NCBI RefSeq assembly: GCF_014648495.1
Contig: NZ_BMRF01000023.1
Span: 1-64,000 of the forward strand
Length of the DNA: 64,000 bases
Origin: Actinomadura cremea
GTDB taxonomy: Bacteria > Actinomycetota > Actinomycetes > Streptosporangiales > Streptosporangiaceae
Direction: 5' to 3'
The notes under the pieces were generated by a model. That model had not been told where the DNA came from and did not search any database. It saw only the letters and a list, made by a program, of their open reading frames with translations. Shown here piece after piece: positions 24,164-32,862 of this stretch. How positions within the stretch are numbered: position 1 is the first letter of the stretch; every line of letters begins with the position of its first letter. A program made the position numbers and the translations under genes.

Positions 24164-25435
24164 ATGACCAGCGATCTTCCGGCCCGGTTCCCCGTCGGCG
24201 CGGCGGTGACGGTCGCCGACCTCGAGGACGACCCGCACCCCTTCCTCGCCCGGCTGCGCGCCGCCGAGCCGGTCTCCTGGCTCCCCGTGCTCGGCGGCTG
24301 GCTCGTCACCTCGCACGCCCTCGCCGTCCGGGTGATGCGGGACGCGGCGGCCTTCACCGTCGACGACCCGCGCTTCTCCACCGCCCGGGTCGTCGGGCCC
24401 AGCATGCTGTCGCTGGACGGCCCCGCCCACGCCCGGCACCGCGACCCGTTCGCGCGCCCGTTCCGCCCGGCACGGACCCGCGAACGCTTCGCCGCCTCCA
24501 CCGCGGCGGAGGCCGGCCGGCTCGCGGGCGCACTCGCCCCGGCGGGACGCGCGGAACTGCGCGGCGACCTGGCGGGGCCGCTGGCCGTCGCGGTGGTCGC
24601 CGAGGCGCTCGGGCTCCCCGAGGTGGACGCGGCGACCGTCCGGTCCTGGTACGGGACGTTCGTCGACGCCGTGTCGGCGCTCACCGGCTCCCCGCAGGAC
24701 GGCGGCGCCGGCGCGGAGGCGGCCCTGGAACGTTCCGGCGCCGCGTACGCGGAGCTGACCGAGGCGGTCGCGGAGGCGATGTCCCGCCCCGGCTCGCTGC
24801 CGGCCGAGGCGGCGCGCGGCGGCGAGGACGGGCTGACCGCGCCGGAGGTCGTGGCGAACGCCGCCGTGCTGATGTTCGGCGGCATCGACACCACCGAGGG
24901 CCTGATCACCAACGCCGCGCTGCACCTGCTCTCCGAGCCCGCACTCGCGCGGGCCGTCCGGGACGACCGGGACCTGCTGCCCGCGGTGATCGAGGAGTCG
25001 CTGCGGACGGAGCCGCCCGCCGCCGTCGTCGACCGCTACGCGGTCCGCGACGCCGACCTCGGCGGGGCGCCGGTGCGGACCGGCGACCTGGTGCGGGTGT
25101 CGATCACGGCGGCGAACCGCGACCCGGCCGTGTTCGCCGACCCGGACCGCTTCGACCCGCACCGGCCCGACGCCGGCGAGCACCTGGCGTTCGCGCACGG
25201 CCCGCACTTCTGCTTCGGCGCGACCCTCGCCCGGCTGGAGGCCCGCGCCGCCCTCGGCGCCGTGCTCGACCGCCTCCCCGGCGTCCGGCTCGACCCGGAC
25301 CGTCCCGCGCGGCCGCGGGGGCTGGTGTTCCGCAAGCCGGACCGCCTGGACGTCCGCTGGGACGCGTCCGCGCAGGTGATCACGCCGCCGGACGCCCCGG
25401 GCGGCCGGCCCGGTATGGCACCATCGTGCAGATGA
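24164..25435 (+). CDS. cytochrome P450
   Basis: This 423-residue class I bacterial P450 has its oxygen-activation helix at about 245 with GGIDTTEG, where the acidic/Thr pair is DT instead of the more common ET or DT after AGH. The K-helix is EESLR with the paired Arg in VDRYAVRD, and the haem loop FAHGPHFCFG (about 344-353) carries the Cys ligand. No ferredoxin or ferredoxin reductase gene adjoins. It overlaps the DUF3616 gene by four bases, so the two are coupled. The substrate cannot be inferred. A TTTAC-N3-GTA motif precedes it. Confidence 0.92.
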   Translation: MTSDLPARFPVGAAVTVADLEDDPHPFLARLRAAEPVSWLPVLGGWLVTSHALAVRVMRDAAAFTVDDPRFSTARVVGPSMLSLDGPAHARHRDPFARPFRPARTRERFAASTAAEAGRLAGALAPAGRAELRGDLAGPLAVAVVAEALGLPEVDAATVRSWYGTFVDAVSALTGSPQDGGAGAEAALERSGAAYAELTEAVAEAMSRPGSLPAEAARGGEDGLTAPEVVANAAVLMFGGIDTTEGLITNAALHLLSEPALARAVRDDRDLLPAVIEESLRTEPPAAVVDRYAVRDADLGGAPVRTGDLVRVSITAANRDPAVFADPDRFDPHRPDAGEHLAFAHGPHFCFGATLARLEARAALGAVLDRLPGVRLDPDRPARPRGLVFRKPDRLDVRWDASAQVITPPDAPGGRPGMAPSCR

Positions 25436-26502
25436 TCGTAGAACGCCGGGTCGAGCTCCGTTTCGGGCACGAGAGCCGCGAGGCGGAGACCCACACGAAC
25501 CTGTCCGCGATCCGCCAGGACGGGCCCTGCCTGTGGGCGGCCGGCGACGAGACCGCCACCGTCGAGCGGCTCACCGCCGTGACCGGCGCGGACGGGCGCG
25601 TCACCGGCTACGACGGGCACGTCACCGTCCCGCTCGCGGACCTGGTCCCGCTGCCGGCCGGCCCGGACGAGGAGGCCGACATCGAGGGGCTCGGCCGGGC
25701 GAACGGCTGGCTCTGGGCGATCGGCTCGCACAGCCTCAAGCGCAAGAAGATCAAGGAGGGGCACTCGGCGGCGAAGTCGCGCAGGCGGCTCGCGACGGTC
25801 GTCCGCGAGGACAACCGCTTCATCCTGGCGCGGATCCCCCTGGTCACGGGCGAGGACGGCCTGCCGCGCGCGGTGCGCGAGGACGGCGACCGGACCGCCG
25901 CGGTGCTCGGGCTGAACGGCGACTCGATCACCGACCTGCTGGCACGCGACCCGCACCTGGCGCCCTTCCTGCACCTGCCCGGCAAGGACAACGGCGTCGA
26001 CATCGAGGGCGTCGCGGTGCACGGCGACCGCCTCTACATCGGGCTGCGCGGACCGGTGCTGCGCGGCTGGGCGGTGCTGGTGGAGATCCGCCCCGGCCCC
26101 GACCCCGACGACCCGCGGCGGCTGCGGCCGCTGCCGGTGGACGGCACGGACCTCTACCGCACCCACTTCCTCGACCTGGGCGGCCTCGGCGTTCGCGACC
26201 TGTGCCCGCACGGCGACGACCTGCTGATCCTCACCGGCCCGAGCATGGACCTGGACGGCCCGGTGCGGGTGGTGCGGTGGCGCGGCGCGGCGACGGCCGA
26301 CGCCCCCGAGATCGTCCACACCGACGACCTCGAGGTGCTGGGCGACCTGCCGCACGGCGACGGCGACGACCACGCCGAGGGCATCGCCGTCCTGGACGAG
26401 CCCGGCCCGGGCCTGCGTCTCCTCGTCGTCTACGACAGCCCGGCCCCCGGGCGCCTCACCGCGGCGGGCGGCGTGATCGCCGACATCGTCCACCTGCCCT
26501 GA
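25432..26502 (+). CDS. DUF3616 family protein
   Basis: This 356-residue soluble protein matches DUF3616, predicted beta-propeller-like proteins. Recognisable are THTNLSAIRQDGPCLWAAGDE near residue 20-40, EEADIEGLGRANGWLWAIGSHSLKRKK (about 80-106) and DNGVDIEGVAVHGDRLYIGLRGPV (about 182-205), which are repeated 'IEGL/IEGV...LW/LY.IG' strands. No signal peptide is seen. ATG 25432 overlaps the P450 stop (ATGA), suggesting a joint role. The function is unknown. Confidence 0.8.
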   Translation: MIVERRVELRFGHESREAETHTNLSAIRQDGPCLWAAGDETATVERLTAVTGADGRVTGYDGHVTVPLADLVPLPAGPDEEADIEGLGRANGWLWAIGSHSLKRKKIKEGHSAAKSRRRLATVVREDNRFILARIPLVTGEDGLPRAVREDGDRTAAVLGLNGDSITDLLARDPHLAPFLHLPGKDNGVDIEGVAVHGDRLYIGLRGPVLRGWAVLVEIRPGPDPDDPRRLRPLPVDGTDLYRTHFLDLGGLGVRDLCPHGDDLLILTGPSMDLDGPVRVVRWRGAATADAPEIVHTDDLEVLGDLPHGDGDDHAEGIAVLDEPGPGLRLLVVYDSPAPGRLTAAGGVIADIVHLP

Positions 26503-26514
26503 CGACACCCGTCC

Positions 26515-26530
26515 AAGTAAGCGCTGACTT
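26515..26530. promoter_or_regulatory. palindromic operator (AAGTAAGCGC/TGACTT) before the acyl-CoA dehydrogenase gene
   Basis: AAGTAAGCGCTGACTT is a 16-bp palindrome with one mismatched pair, lying 57 bases before the ATG of the acyl-CoA dehydrogenase gene. Its AAGTNAGCGCTNACTT form resembles operators of TetR-type fatty-acid or acyl-CoA regulators. No TetR gene adjoins, so the regulator would act in trans. Confidence 0.5.
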
Positions 26531-26586
26531 TCGCCGTCTGCTTTCATGGTCGGGCAACGCATAACCGGCCGAAAGACGAGGCGAGC

Positions 26587-27813
26587 ATGATCGAGTGGTC
26601 CGACGAAGACCTGATGATCCGCGACGCGGTCCGCGACTGGATCGACGCGGAGGTCCGTCCCAACCTGGACGGGCTCGAGTCGGGCGAACTCCCGCCGTAC
26701 GACATCATCCGCGGCCTCTACAAGACGTTCGGCATGGACGAGATGGCACGGTCGTCGTTCAAGGCGCGGATGGAGAAGGAGCGCTCGGGCGCGTCCGGCA
26801 AGGGCGACGCGGACGACGCGGACGCCGGCACCGGCCGCGGCGGCAACGCGGCGATGAGCATGCTGCCGATCATCGAGCTGTGCAAGGTGGCCCCGGGTCT
26901 GGTGTCGGCGATGGGCGTCGGCCTCGGCCTCGCCGCCGGGACGATCATGAAGCGCGGGACGGTCGAGCAGAAGGAGCGCTGGGCCCTCGACCTGCTCACG
27001 ATGGAGAAGGTCGGCGCCTGGGCGATCACCGAGCCCAACTCCGGCTCCGACGCCTTCGGCGGCATGCAGGCCACCGCCCGCAAGGTCGGCGACGAGTACC
27101 TCCTCAACGGCGGCAAGACGTTCATCACCAACGGCCCCTACGCCGACACGATCGTCTTCTACTGCAAGCTCGACGAGGAGGGCGTCGCGCCCCGCGACCG
27201 CGAGATCCTCACGTTCGTCCTCGACACGGGCATGGACGGCCTGGAGCAGAGCAAGCCGCTGCGCAAGATGGGCCTGCACTCCTCCCCCACCGGCGAGCTG
27301 TTCCTCAGCGACGTCCGCGCGGGCGCCGACCGGCTGCTGTCGTCCGGGACGGGCGGCGGCAAGGAGTCCGCGAAGCAGAACTTCGTGACCGAGCGCGCCG
27401 GCGTCGCCGCGATGGCCCTCGGCGTCATCGAGGAGTGCCTGAAGCTGTCGGTCGAGTACGCCAAGACCCGCGAGCTGTGGGGTCAGCGGATCGGCGACTT
27501 CCAGCTCATCCAGCTCAAGCTGGCCAAGATGGAGGTCGCGCGCCTCAACGTGCAGAACCTCGTCTTCCGGCACATCGAGATGCAGCGCGCGGGCCGCGCC
27601 CCCACCCTGGCCGAGGCGTCGGCGATGAAGCTGTACGCCGCGCAGGCCGCGAGCGAGGTCGCGCAGGAGGCCGTCCAGCTGTTCGGCGGCAACGGCTACA
27701 TGAGCGAGTACCGGGTCGAGCAGCTCGCCCGCGACGCCAAGTCGTTCCAGATCTACGCCGGCACCGACGAGATCCAGGTGACGCACATCGCCCGCGACCT
27801 GCTCTCGCGCTGA
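26587..27813 (+). CDS. acyl-CoA dehydrogenase
   Basis: This 408-residue flavoprotein has the usual ACAD order: N-terminal helical domain, FAD-binding beta region with WAITEPNSGSDAFGG (about 145-159) and TFITNGPYAD, and the C-terminal helical domain with LFGGNGY and the final IYAGTDEIQ. The position of the common catalytic Glu (YEGT in MCAD) is Ala391. Glu269, in VTERAG, aligns with the alternative catalytic Glu of isovaleryl-CoA and long-chain dehydrogenases. A charged loop (about 61-88) rich in Gly/Asp/Lys is an insertion. Preceded by a fatty-acid-type palindrome. It could serve acyl-CoA or crotonyl/butyryl-CoA metabolism. Confidence 0.88.
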   Translation: MIEWSDEDLMIRDAVRDWIDAEVRPNLDGLESGELPPYDIIRGLYKTFGMDEMARSSFKARMEKERSGASGKGDADDADAGTGRGGNAAMSMLPIIELCKVAPGLVSAMGVGLGLAAGTIMKRGTVEQKERWALDLLTMEKVGAWAITEPNSGSDAFGGMQATARKVGDEYLLNGGKTFITNGPYADTIVFYCKLDEEGVAPRDREILTFVLDTGMDGLEQSKPLRKMGLHSSPTGELFLSDVRAGADRLLSSGTGGGKESAKQNFVTERAGVAAMALGVIEECLKLSVEYAKTRELWGQRIGDFQLIQLKLAKMEVARLNVQNLVFRHIEMQRAGRAPTLAEASAMKLYAAQAASEVAQEAVQLFGGNGYMSEYRVEQLARDAKSFQIYAGTDEIQVTHIARDLLSR

Positions 27814-27922
27814 CGTTCCCGGCATCGCCCGACATTCCCGGTGTTTGCCGCCTTTCCCGGCGGACTGTCGGGCGTCTCTGTGATCATGAGGCGCTCGGCA
27901 GTCCCCGTGGAAAGGCTCCCGC

Positions 27923-29980
27923 ATGTCCACCGACCTGTACGGCGCGCGCGTCCTGGACGTCGCCCCCGGCGAGGCGCGCGCCCGCTTCCGGATCTTCGTC
28001 GTGTACTACGACGTCGCCTACCAGGACCACGCGCCGCTGCCCGACGACGACGTCGGCTTCTTCTTCCGCCTGCTGTGGGAGGCCGCGCACGACCGCCCGA
28101 TCACCCGGTGGCACGCGCTGCAGGCCGTCCCCCTGGACGACTTCCTCGAACCGGAGTGGGTCGACGCCAACGCCCACCGGTACGTGACCCGAGTGGAACG
28201 CGTCGCCTCCCGCAACCACCCGGTCGGCGACGACGACTGGGACGGCCTGCAAGACTTCTACTACGAGCGCGACGGCGGCTGGACGGGCGAGGACCGGCTC
28301 GTCCAGGCCGACTACGACGTCCACGTCACCGACCCGCTCTGGCTCGACTCGCTCGAGGCCGGATACTCCTGGGGCACCACCAACTACGTGTCCGAGGCCG
28401 ACCATGTCACCGAGGCCGACGCGCCCACGGTCGTCGACCTGCGCGAGGCGTCCCGCGTCCTGGACCCGTTCCCCGGCGGGGAGAGGGAGGAGGCCACGCC
28501 CAGCGACCTCGCGTTCTCCGACGACGGGGAGTTTCTCGCGGTCACCAGCCAAGACTGCGAACTGGTCGTGTACCGCACCGCGGACTGGACCGAGCATGCC
28601 CGGATCCCCCACGACGGGCGCGTCCCCTGGGGGCAGGACATCCAGTGGGTGCCCGAGACGCGCCTGCTCACCACGCGGGTCCTGGAACGCTCGAGCGAAC
28701 CGCCGACGACGGCCTACGACGTCGACGCCGGCACGCTCGTCGACGTCTCACCCCAGCCCGGGGAGTCCTCCTCCGAGCAGGTGGTCCGCCCGGACGGTTC
28801 CCATCTCGCCGCATCGGGCACCGCGGGCTCCGGCGCGCCCTCGACGATCGACCTCCGGCGGGTCGACGACGGCCGGCTGCTCATGCGCTGCCGCCCGAAG
28901 GGGCACCACTACGTCTCGCGTCTGGCCTGGTCGCCGGACGGCCGCGTGCTGGCCGCCTCGCTCGTCGAGACCCGGAACGGATACGGCGGAACGGTCCACC
29001 TGTTCGAGCCCGGCGCCCCGCTCACCGTGCCCGAGGCCGGGGAGCCGTCCGAGGACGAGCTGCGCGCCCGCCTCGACGGCACCTACACCCCCGAGGACAT
29101 CCTGTTCCTCACCGGCATGCTCGCCGACCGGGAGGACGACCCCGACCGCAGGGCGCGGGTCTGGCGCGCGACCGCGAAGAGGCTGGCGGACTGGGCCACC
29201 CCGCCGCCCGCGACCGCCGAGGCGTACCGCCGCGCGATCGAGCACGGGACCGGACCGGCCGCCGTGGCCGACGGCGTCTCCCTGTCGCGCCTGCTGTACA
29301 AACGCGGGGACCTCGACGGTGCGGTGGCGGCCGCGCGGGAGGCCCACCGCCGCGCCGGGAACCTCGAGAGCGAGGACCGGAGCCGCAGGCTGCGGTTCGT
29401 CGCCGCCGTGCGGCTCGCGGACATGGCCCGCACCCGGGGCGGCGACGGCGACCTCGACGACGCGGAGGCGGCCTACCGGGTGTGCCTCGACGTCCGGCCC
29501 GACGACCCGTGGTCGCTGCTCGGCCTCGGCTGGGTGGACGTCGAGCGCGGCGACGCCGCGGCCGCGCGGCCGCACCTGCTGCGGGCCGTCGACGCCGGGG
29601 ACGTGAAGACCGAAGGCTACGCGGCCATGCTCCTCGGCGCCCCGGCCAAGGCCGCGCGGGACCTCGGCGAGGCGCTGCGCTGGTACGAGCGCGCGTTCAC
29701 CGCCGACGGCCGGCACGCGCCGCTGGCGATGGGCCACCTCGGCGAGCTGCACTACTGGCTCGGCGAGCGGGACGGCGCCCGCCGCTGGTACGAGCGGATG
29801 CTCGAGGTCACCGACCTGCCCGAACTGGTCGCCGAGGCGTGCTGCCGGCTCGGCGAGATGGCCGCCGAGGACGGCGACGCCGCCCGCGCGGCCGAGCACC
29901 TCGAGCGGGCCGCCGGGACGGGCGATCCGGCGTTCGCCGAGCGGGCCGGTGAGCTGCTCGACGGATTGCCCCGGATCTGA
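27923..29980 (+). CDS. three-part protein: unknown N-domain, propeller-like middle, TPR C-terminus
   Basis: This 685-residue soluble protein shows three regions. Residues 1-150 are a compact domain rich in Trp, Tyr and Asp that I do not recognise. Residues about 185-350 contain WD/propeller-like repeats (PSDLAFSDDGEFLAV, LAWSPDGRVLAAS). Residues about 400-680 are helical TPR/SEL1-like repeats (for example DAEAAYRVCLDVRPDDPWSLLGLGW and RWYERMLEV). The start is ATG 27923 after GGAAAGG. There is no signal peptide, membrane segment or enzyme motif. The build suggests a scaffold. It is followed by a terminator-like hairpin. The combination is unfamiliar to me. Confidence 0.75.
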   Translation: MSTDLYGARVLDVAPGEARARFRIFVVYYDVAYQDHAPLPDDDVGFFFRLLWEAAHDRPITRWHALQAVPLDDFLEPEWVDANAHRYVTRVERVASRNHPVGDDDWDGLQDFYYERDGGWTGEDRLVQADYDVHVTDPLWLDSLEAGYSWGTTNYVSEADHVTEADAPTVVDLREASRVLDPFPGGEREEATPSDLAFSDDGEFLAVTSQDCELVVYRTADWTEHARIPHDGRVPWGQDIQWVPETRLLTTRVLERSSEPPTTAYDVDAGTLVDVSPQPGESSSEQVVRPDGSHLAASGTAGSGAPSTIDLRRVDDGRLLMRCRPKGHHYVSRLAWSPDGRVLAASLVETRNGYGGTVHLFEPGAPLTVPEAGEPSEDELRARLDGTYTPEDILFLTGMLADREDDPDRRARVWRATAKRLADWATPPPATAEAYRRAIEHGTGPAAVADGVSLSRLLYKRGDLDGAVAAAREAHRRAGNLESEDRSRRLRFVAAVRLADMARTRGGDGDLDDAEAAYRVCLDVRPDDPWSLLGLGWVDVERGDAAAARPHLLRAVDAGDVKTEGYAAMLLGAPAKAARDLGEALRWYERAFTADGRHAPLAMGHLGELHYWLGERDGARRWYERMLEVTDLPELVAEACCRLGEMAAEDGDAARAAEHLERAAGTGDPAFAERAGELLDGLPRI

Positions 29981-30025
29981 CCGGTTCCGGGCGAACTTCC
30001 GGGGAACCCGCGGCATCGAAGAGGG

Positions 30026-30057
30026 GGAGGGCGGGTGAGCGCGAGCGCCCGCCCTCC
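30026..30057. terminator. hairpin after the propeller/TPR gene
   Basis: GGAGGGCGGG (30026-30035) pairs with CCCGCCCTCC (30048-30057) around a 12-base loop, 45 bases after the stop codon. No U tract follows, as is common in actinomycetes. Confidence 0.6.
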
Positions 30058-30105
30058 AGAGATCCTTTCTGGACAGCCGACGACGGGAACTGGATACTCA
30101 CGGAC

Positions 30106-30645
30106 ATGGACGGTGGGCCCTCATATCCGGTGCGGGCGTCCGACGGCGAGCGCGACCGGGTGCTGCGCGTCCTCAGCGATCGGGTGGCCGAGGGCCGCAT
30201 CTCCAACGAGACGTTCGAGCGGCGCGTCGACATGGCCCTGCAGGCCCGCAGCCGCGCCGAACTGGACGAGATCGTCCACGACCTGCCGCCGCCCGGCCGG
30301 GTGGTCGGCCGGCTGACCGGGCTGGTGTCCTCGTTCTCGCAGGCGACCGCGCGCATCGAGGCGGCGTGGCGGGCGCCGCGGCTCCCCCGGTTCGCGCTGC
30401 CGTCGGCCGGCCCGTCGCGCATCGTGGTGGGGCGCGCCCCCGCCTGCCAGTTCGTGCTGAGCGACCTGACCGTCTCGCGCTTCCACGCCGAGATCTACCG
30501 GACCGACGGCACCTGGACGATCTCCGACCTGGGGTCGATGAACGGCACCCGGGTGAACGGATGGCGGCTGACGGGCCCGGCGCGGGTGCGCCCGGGCGAC
30601 GAGATCGGCTTCGGCGACTCCAGCTTCATCGTCACCGCCCCCTGA
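30106..30645 (+). CDS. DUF1707-FHA domain protein
   Basis: This 179-residue protein joins an N-terminal DUF1707 (SHOCT-like) helical domain (about 8-62: RASDGERDRVLRVL, GRISNETFERRVDMAL) to a C-terminal FHA domain (about 98-178) with RIVVGRAP, SRFHAEI and GSMNGTRVNG, the phosphothreonine-binding loops. FHA domains read Ser/Thr kinase signalling, common in actinomycetes; the kinase is not encoded nearby. The start is ATG 30106, with a weak ribosome site. Confidence 0.9.
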   Translation: MDGGPSYPVRASDGERDRVLRVLSDRVAEGRISNETFERRVDMALQARSRAELDEIVHDLPPPGRVVGRLTGLVSSFSQATARIEAAWRAPRLPRFALPSAGPSRIVVGRAPACQFVLSDLTVSRFHAEIYRTDGTWTISDLGSMNGTRVNGWRLTGPARVRPGDEIGFGDSSFIVTAP

Positions 30646-30685
30646 CCCCGGCCGCGGCCGGGCGGGGTCTGGTTGGATGCCCGGT

Positions 30686-31762
30686 ATGGCAGACCTCGAC
30701 GACGCCCGCGCCTGGGCCGCCCGCTCGATCCGGCTCCTGGCCGACGACGCCGCGCGCGCCGAGCCGACCCCGCTCCTCCCCTTCCCGCTGCCGGACGGGT
30801 GGGGCGTGTCCCTCCTGCTGAAGGACGAGTCCGCGCACCCCACCGGGACCCTCAAGCACCGGGCGGCGCGCGCGCTGTTCCGGCACGCGATCGCCTGCGG
30901 GCGGATCGTCGAGGGCACCATGGTCGTGGAGGCCACCGGCGGCGGCGCGGCCGTCGCGCAGGCCCACTTCGCACGGCTGCTCGGGCTGCCGTACACGGCG
31001 GTGATGCCGGGCGAGCCGGACGACCGGCGCGCGGCGCCCGTACGGGAACTGGACGGCGAGGTCCGGTTCGTCACGCCCCCGCTCGCGATCTACGACGAGG
31101 CGCGGCGGCTCGCGGCCGACTCCGGCGGCTGCTTCCTCGACCAGTTCGGCTGGGCCGAGCGGGCGCTGGACCACCGCGGCGACGGCCTGGCCGGCGAGTT
31201 GTTCGCGCAGGCGGGGCGGCCGGACTGGGTGGTCGCCGGGGCGGGCACGGGCGCGACGGCGGCGTCGATCGGACGGCACGTCCGCGAGCACGGTCTGCCG
31301 ACGCGGCTGGCGGTGGCCGACCCCGAGAACTCCGCGTACTTCCCGGGATGGGCCTCGGGCGCCGCCGACTACGCCACCGGGATGCCGTCCCGGATCGAGG
31401 GCATCGGCCGTCCCCGGATGGAGCCGGGCTTCCTGCCGTCCCTGGTCGACCTGATGGTCCCGGTGCCGGACGCGGGCAGCGTCGCGGCGGCGCGGGCGGT
31501 GCGGGCGGCGACCGGGCTGCCGGTGGGCGGCTCGACGGGCACCTGCCTGTGGGGCGCGCTGCACCTGGTGTCGCGGATGCGGGACGCGGGCACGCGGGGC
31601 GGTGTCGTGGCGGTCGTCGGCGACGCGGGAGACCGGCACCTTTCCACCTACCACGACGACGGGTGGGCGGCCCGCAAGGGCCTGGATCCGGCGCCGCACG
31701 CGGAGGCGATCGACCGGTTCCTGCGCGGCGAGCCCTGGGACCCGCCCGCTTCGCGGGGGTGA
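30686..31762 (+). CDS. cds1: Cds1-like PLP-dependent L-cysteine desulfhydrase
   Basis: The 358-residue fold-type II PLP enzyme aligns along its length with the Cds1 family (M. tuberculosis Rv3684), which degrades L-cysteine to sulfide, ammonia and pyruvate. Shared blocks are LKDESAHPTGTLKHR, with PLP Lys57, FLDQF, VAGAGTGATAASIGR, DPENSAYFPGW, PSRIEGIGRPRMEPGFLP and GDRHLSTYHDD. The substrate loop here is EATGGGAAV where I recall Cds1 having EASSGSTAV, so the usual Ser positions are lost. ATG 30686 is preferred; ATG 30677 would add three residues. Specificity is therefore less certain than the family. Confidence 0.7.
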   Translation: MADLDDARAWAARSIRLLADDAARAEPTPLLPFPLPDGWGVSLLLKDESAHPTGTLKHRAARALFRHAIACGRIVEGTMVVEATGGGAAVAQAHFARLLGLPYTAVMPGEPDDRRAAPVRELDGEVRFVTPPLAIYDEARRLAADSGGCFLDQFGWAERALDHRGDGLAGELFAQAGRPDWVVAGAGTGATAASIGRHVREHGLPTRLAVADPENSAYFPGWASGAADYATGMPSRIEGIGRPRMEPGFLPSLVDLMVPVPDAGSVAAARAVRAATGLPVGGSTGTCLWGALHLVSRMRDAGTRGGVVAVVGDAGDRHLSTYHDDGWAARKGLDPAPHAEAIDRFLRGEPWDPPASRG

Positions 31763-31839
31763 TCCGCCGTGGTGAGCGGAGGCGCGATCCGGATCCGGTA
31801 GATTCGGCGCTTTGGCCGGTCCTGAGCGGGGCGGGCGCC

Positions 31840-31853
31840 TTGACAAAGTAAGG
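31840..31853 (+). promoter_or_regulatory. TTGAC-N3-GTAAG motif, copy C
   Basis: TTGACAAAGTAAGG lies 63 bases before the GTG start of the F420-type oxidoreductase gene. It also reads as a consensus -35 box (TTGACA), but no good -10 follows at 16-19 bases. It belongs to the recurring motif family. Confidence 0.4.
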
Positions 31854-31902
31854 TTCGGCCGGTCCGGGTGGCGGCCGGGCGCGACGACGAGGAGGACTAG
31901 CC

Positions 31903-32841
31903 GTGCAGATCGGGTTCGCCGTACCGGTGGCGGGGGCGTGGTCGACCCCGGCCAACCAGGTGCTGATCGCGCAGCGGGCCGAGGAGCTCGGCTACGACTC
32001 CCTGTGGACGCTGCAGCGCGTGGTCAACCCGGCCGGTTCGGCGGACCAGACGTACCGCAACGTCCCCGACCCGCTGATCACGCTGGCCTACCTCGCCGGG
32101 TACACCGCGCGGGTGCGGCTCGGCGTCGCCGTGGTCAACCTGCCGTTCTACTCCCCCGCCCTGCTCGCCAAGCAGGCGATCACACTCGACCACGTCACCG
32201 GCGGGCGCCTGGACCTCGGCCTCGGCCTCGGCTGGATGCCCGAGGAGTTCGCCGCCGTGGGCGCGCCGATGGAGCGCCGCGGCGCCCGCGCCGAGGAGTT
32301 CCTCGCGGCGCTGCGCGCCTTCTGGACGGGCGAGGCCGGCGAGGTCAGCGAGTACCACGGCGAGTTCTACGACATCCCCCCGGTCACCATGGACCCGCGG
32401 CCGCTGCAGGACCCCGAGCCCCCGCTCCTGCTGGGCGGCGCCTCCGAGCCCGCGCTGCGCCGCGCCGGGCGGCTCGCCGCCGGCTGGGTCAGCTCCAGCC
32501 GCGCGAAGCTGGCCGACATCGGACGCTCGATCGACATCGTCCGCGAGGAGGCGGAGAAGGCCGGGCGGGACGCCGCGGCGCTCCGGTTCGTCTGCCGCGG
32601 CGCGGTGCGGATCCGCGAGGAGGGCGACGACGCCTCCGACATCGGCGAGGGCGCCGACCGCAGGCCGCTGACCGGCACCTACGACCAGATCGTCGGCGAC
32701 TTCGACGCGCTCGCCGAGCAGGGCGTCACCGAACTGTTCCTCGACCTCAACTTCGACCCTCGGCTCACCGGCCCCGACGCCGACCCGTGGGACTCCATGT
32801 ACATCGCCCGGGAGGCCCTCGAGGCGCTCGCGCCGCGCTGA
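31903..32841 (+). CDS. LLM-class (F420-dependent) flavin oxidoreductase
   Basis: This 312-residue luciferase-like TIM barrel belongs to the actinobacterial F420-dependent LLM class. It opens with MQIGFAVPVAGAWSTPANQV, then AEELGYDSLWTLQR, VRLGVAVVNLPFYSPALLAKQAITLDHVTGGRLDLGLGLGW (about 72-112) and PLLLGGASEPALRRAGRLAAGWV. Cofactor choice (F420 or FMN) cannot be proved from sequence, but the pattern is that of mycobacterial and Streptomyces F420 enzymes. The start is GTG 31903, with GAGGA upstream. It converges on the Lrp gene 21 bases away. Confidence 0.87.
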   Translation: MQIGFAVPVAGAWSTPANQVLIAQRAEELGYDSLWTLQRVVNPAGSADQTYRNVPDPLITLAYLAGYTARVRLGVAVVNLPFYSPALLAKQAITLDHVTGGRLDLGLGLGWMPEEFAAVGAPMERRGARAEEFLAALRAFWTGEAGEVSEYHGEFYDIPPVTMDPRPLQDPEPPLLLGGASEPALRRAGRLAAGWVSSSRAKLADIGRSIDIVREEAEKAGRDAAALRFVCRGAVRIREEGDDASDIGEGADRRPLTGTYDQIVGDFDALAEQGVTELFLDLNFDPRLTGPDADPWDSMYIAREALEALAPR

Positions 32842-32862
32842 TCCGCCCTCCGGGCCGGCGCG

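Noticed and set aside
31840-31870. Ordinary -35/-10 promoter starting at TTGACA
   Set aside because: No TANNNT-like -10 is found 16-19 bases downstream, and sister copies lack a proper -10 as well, so I kept it as an unassigned motif.
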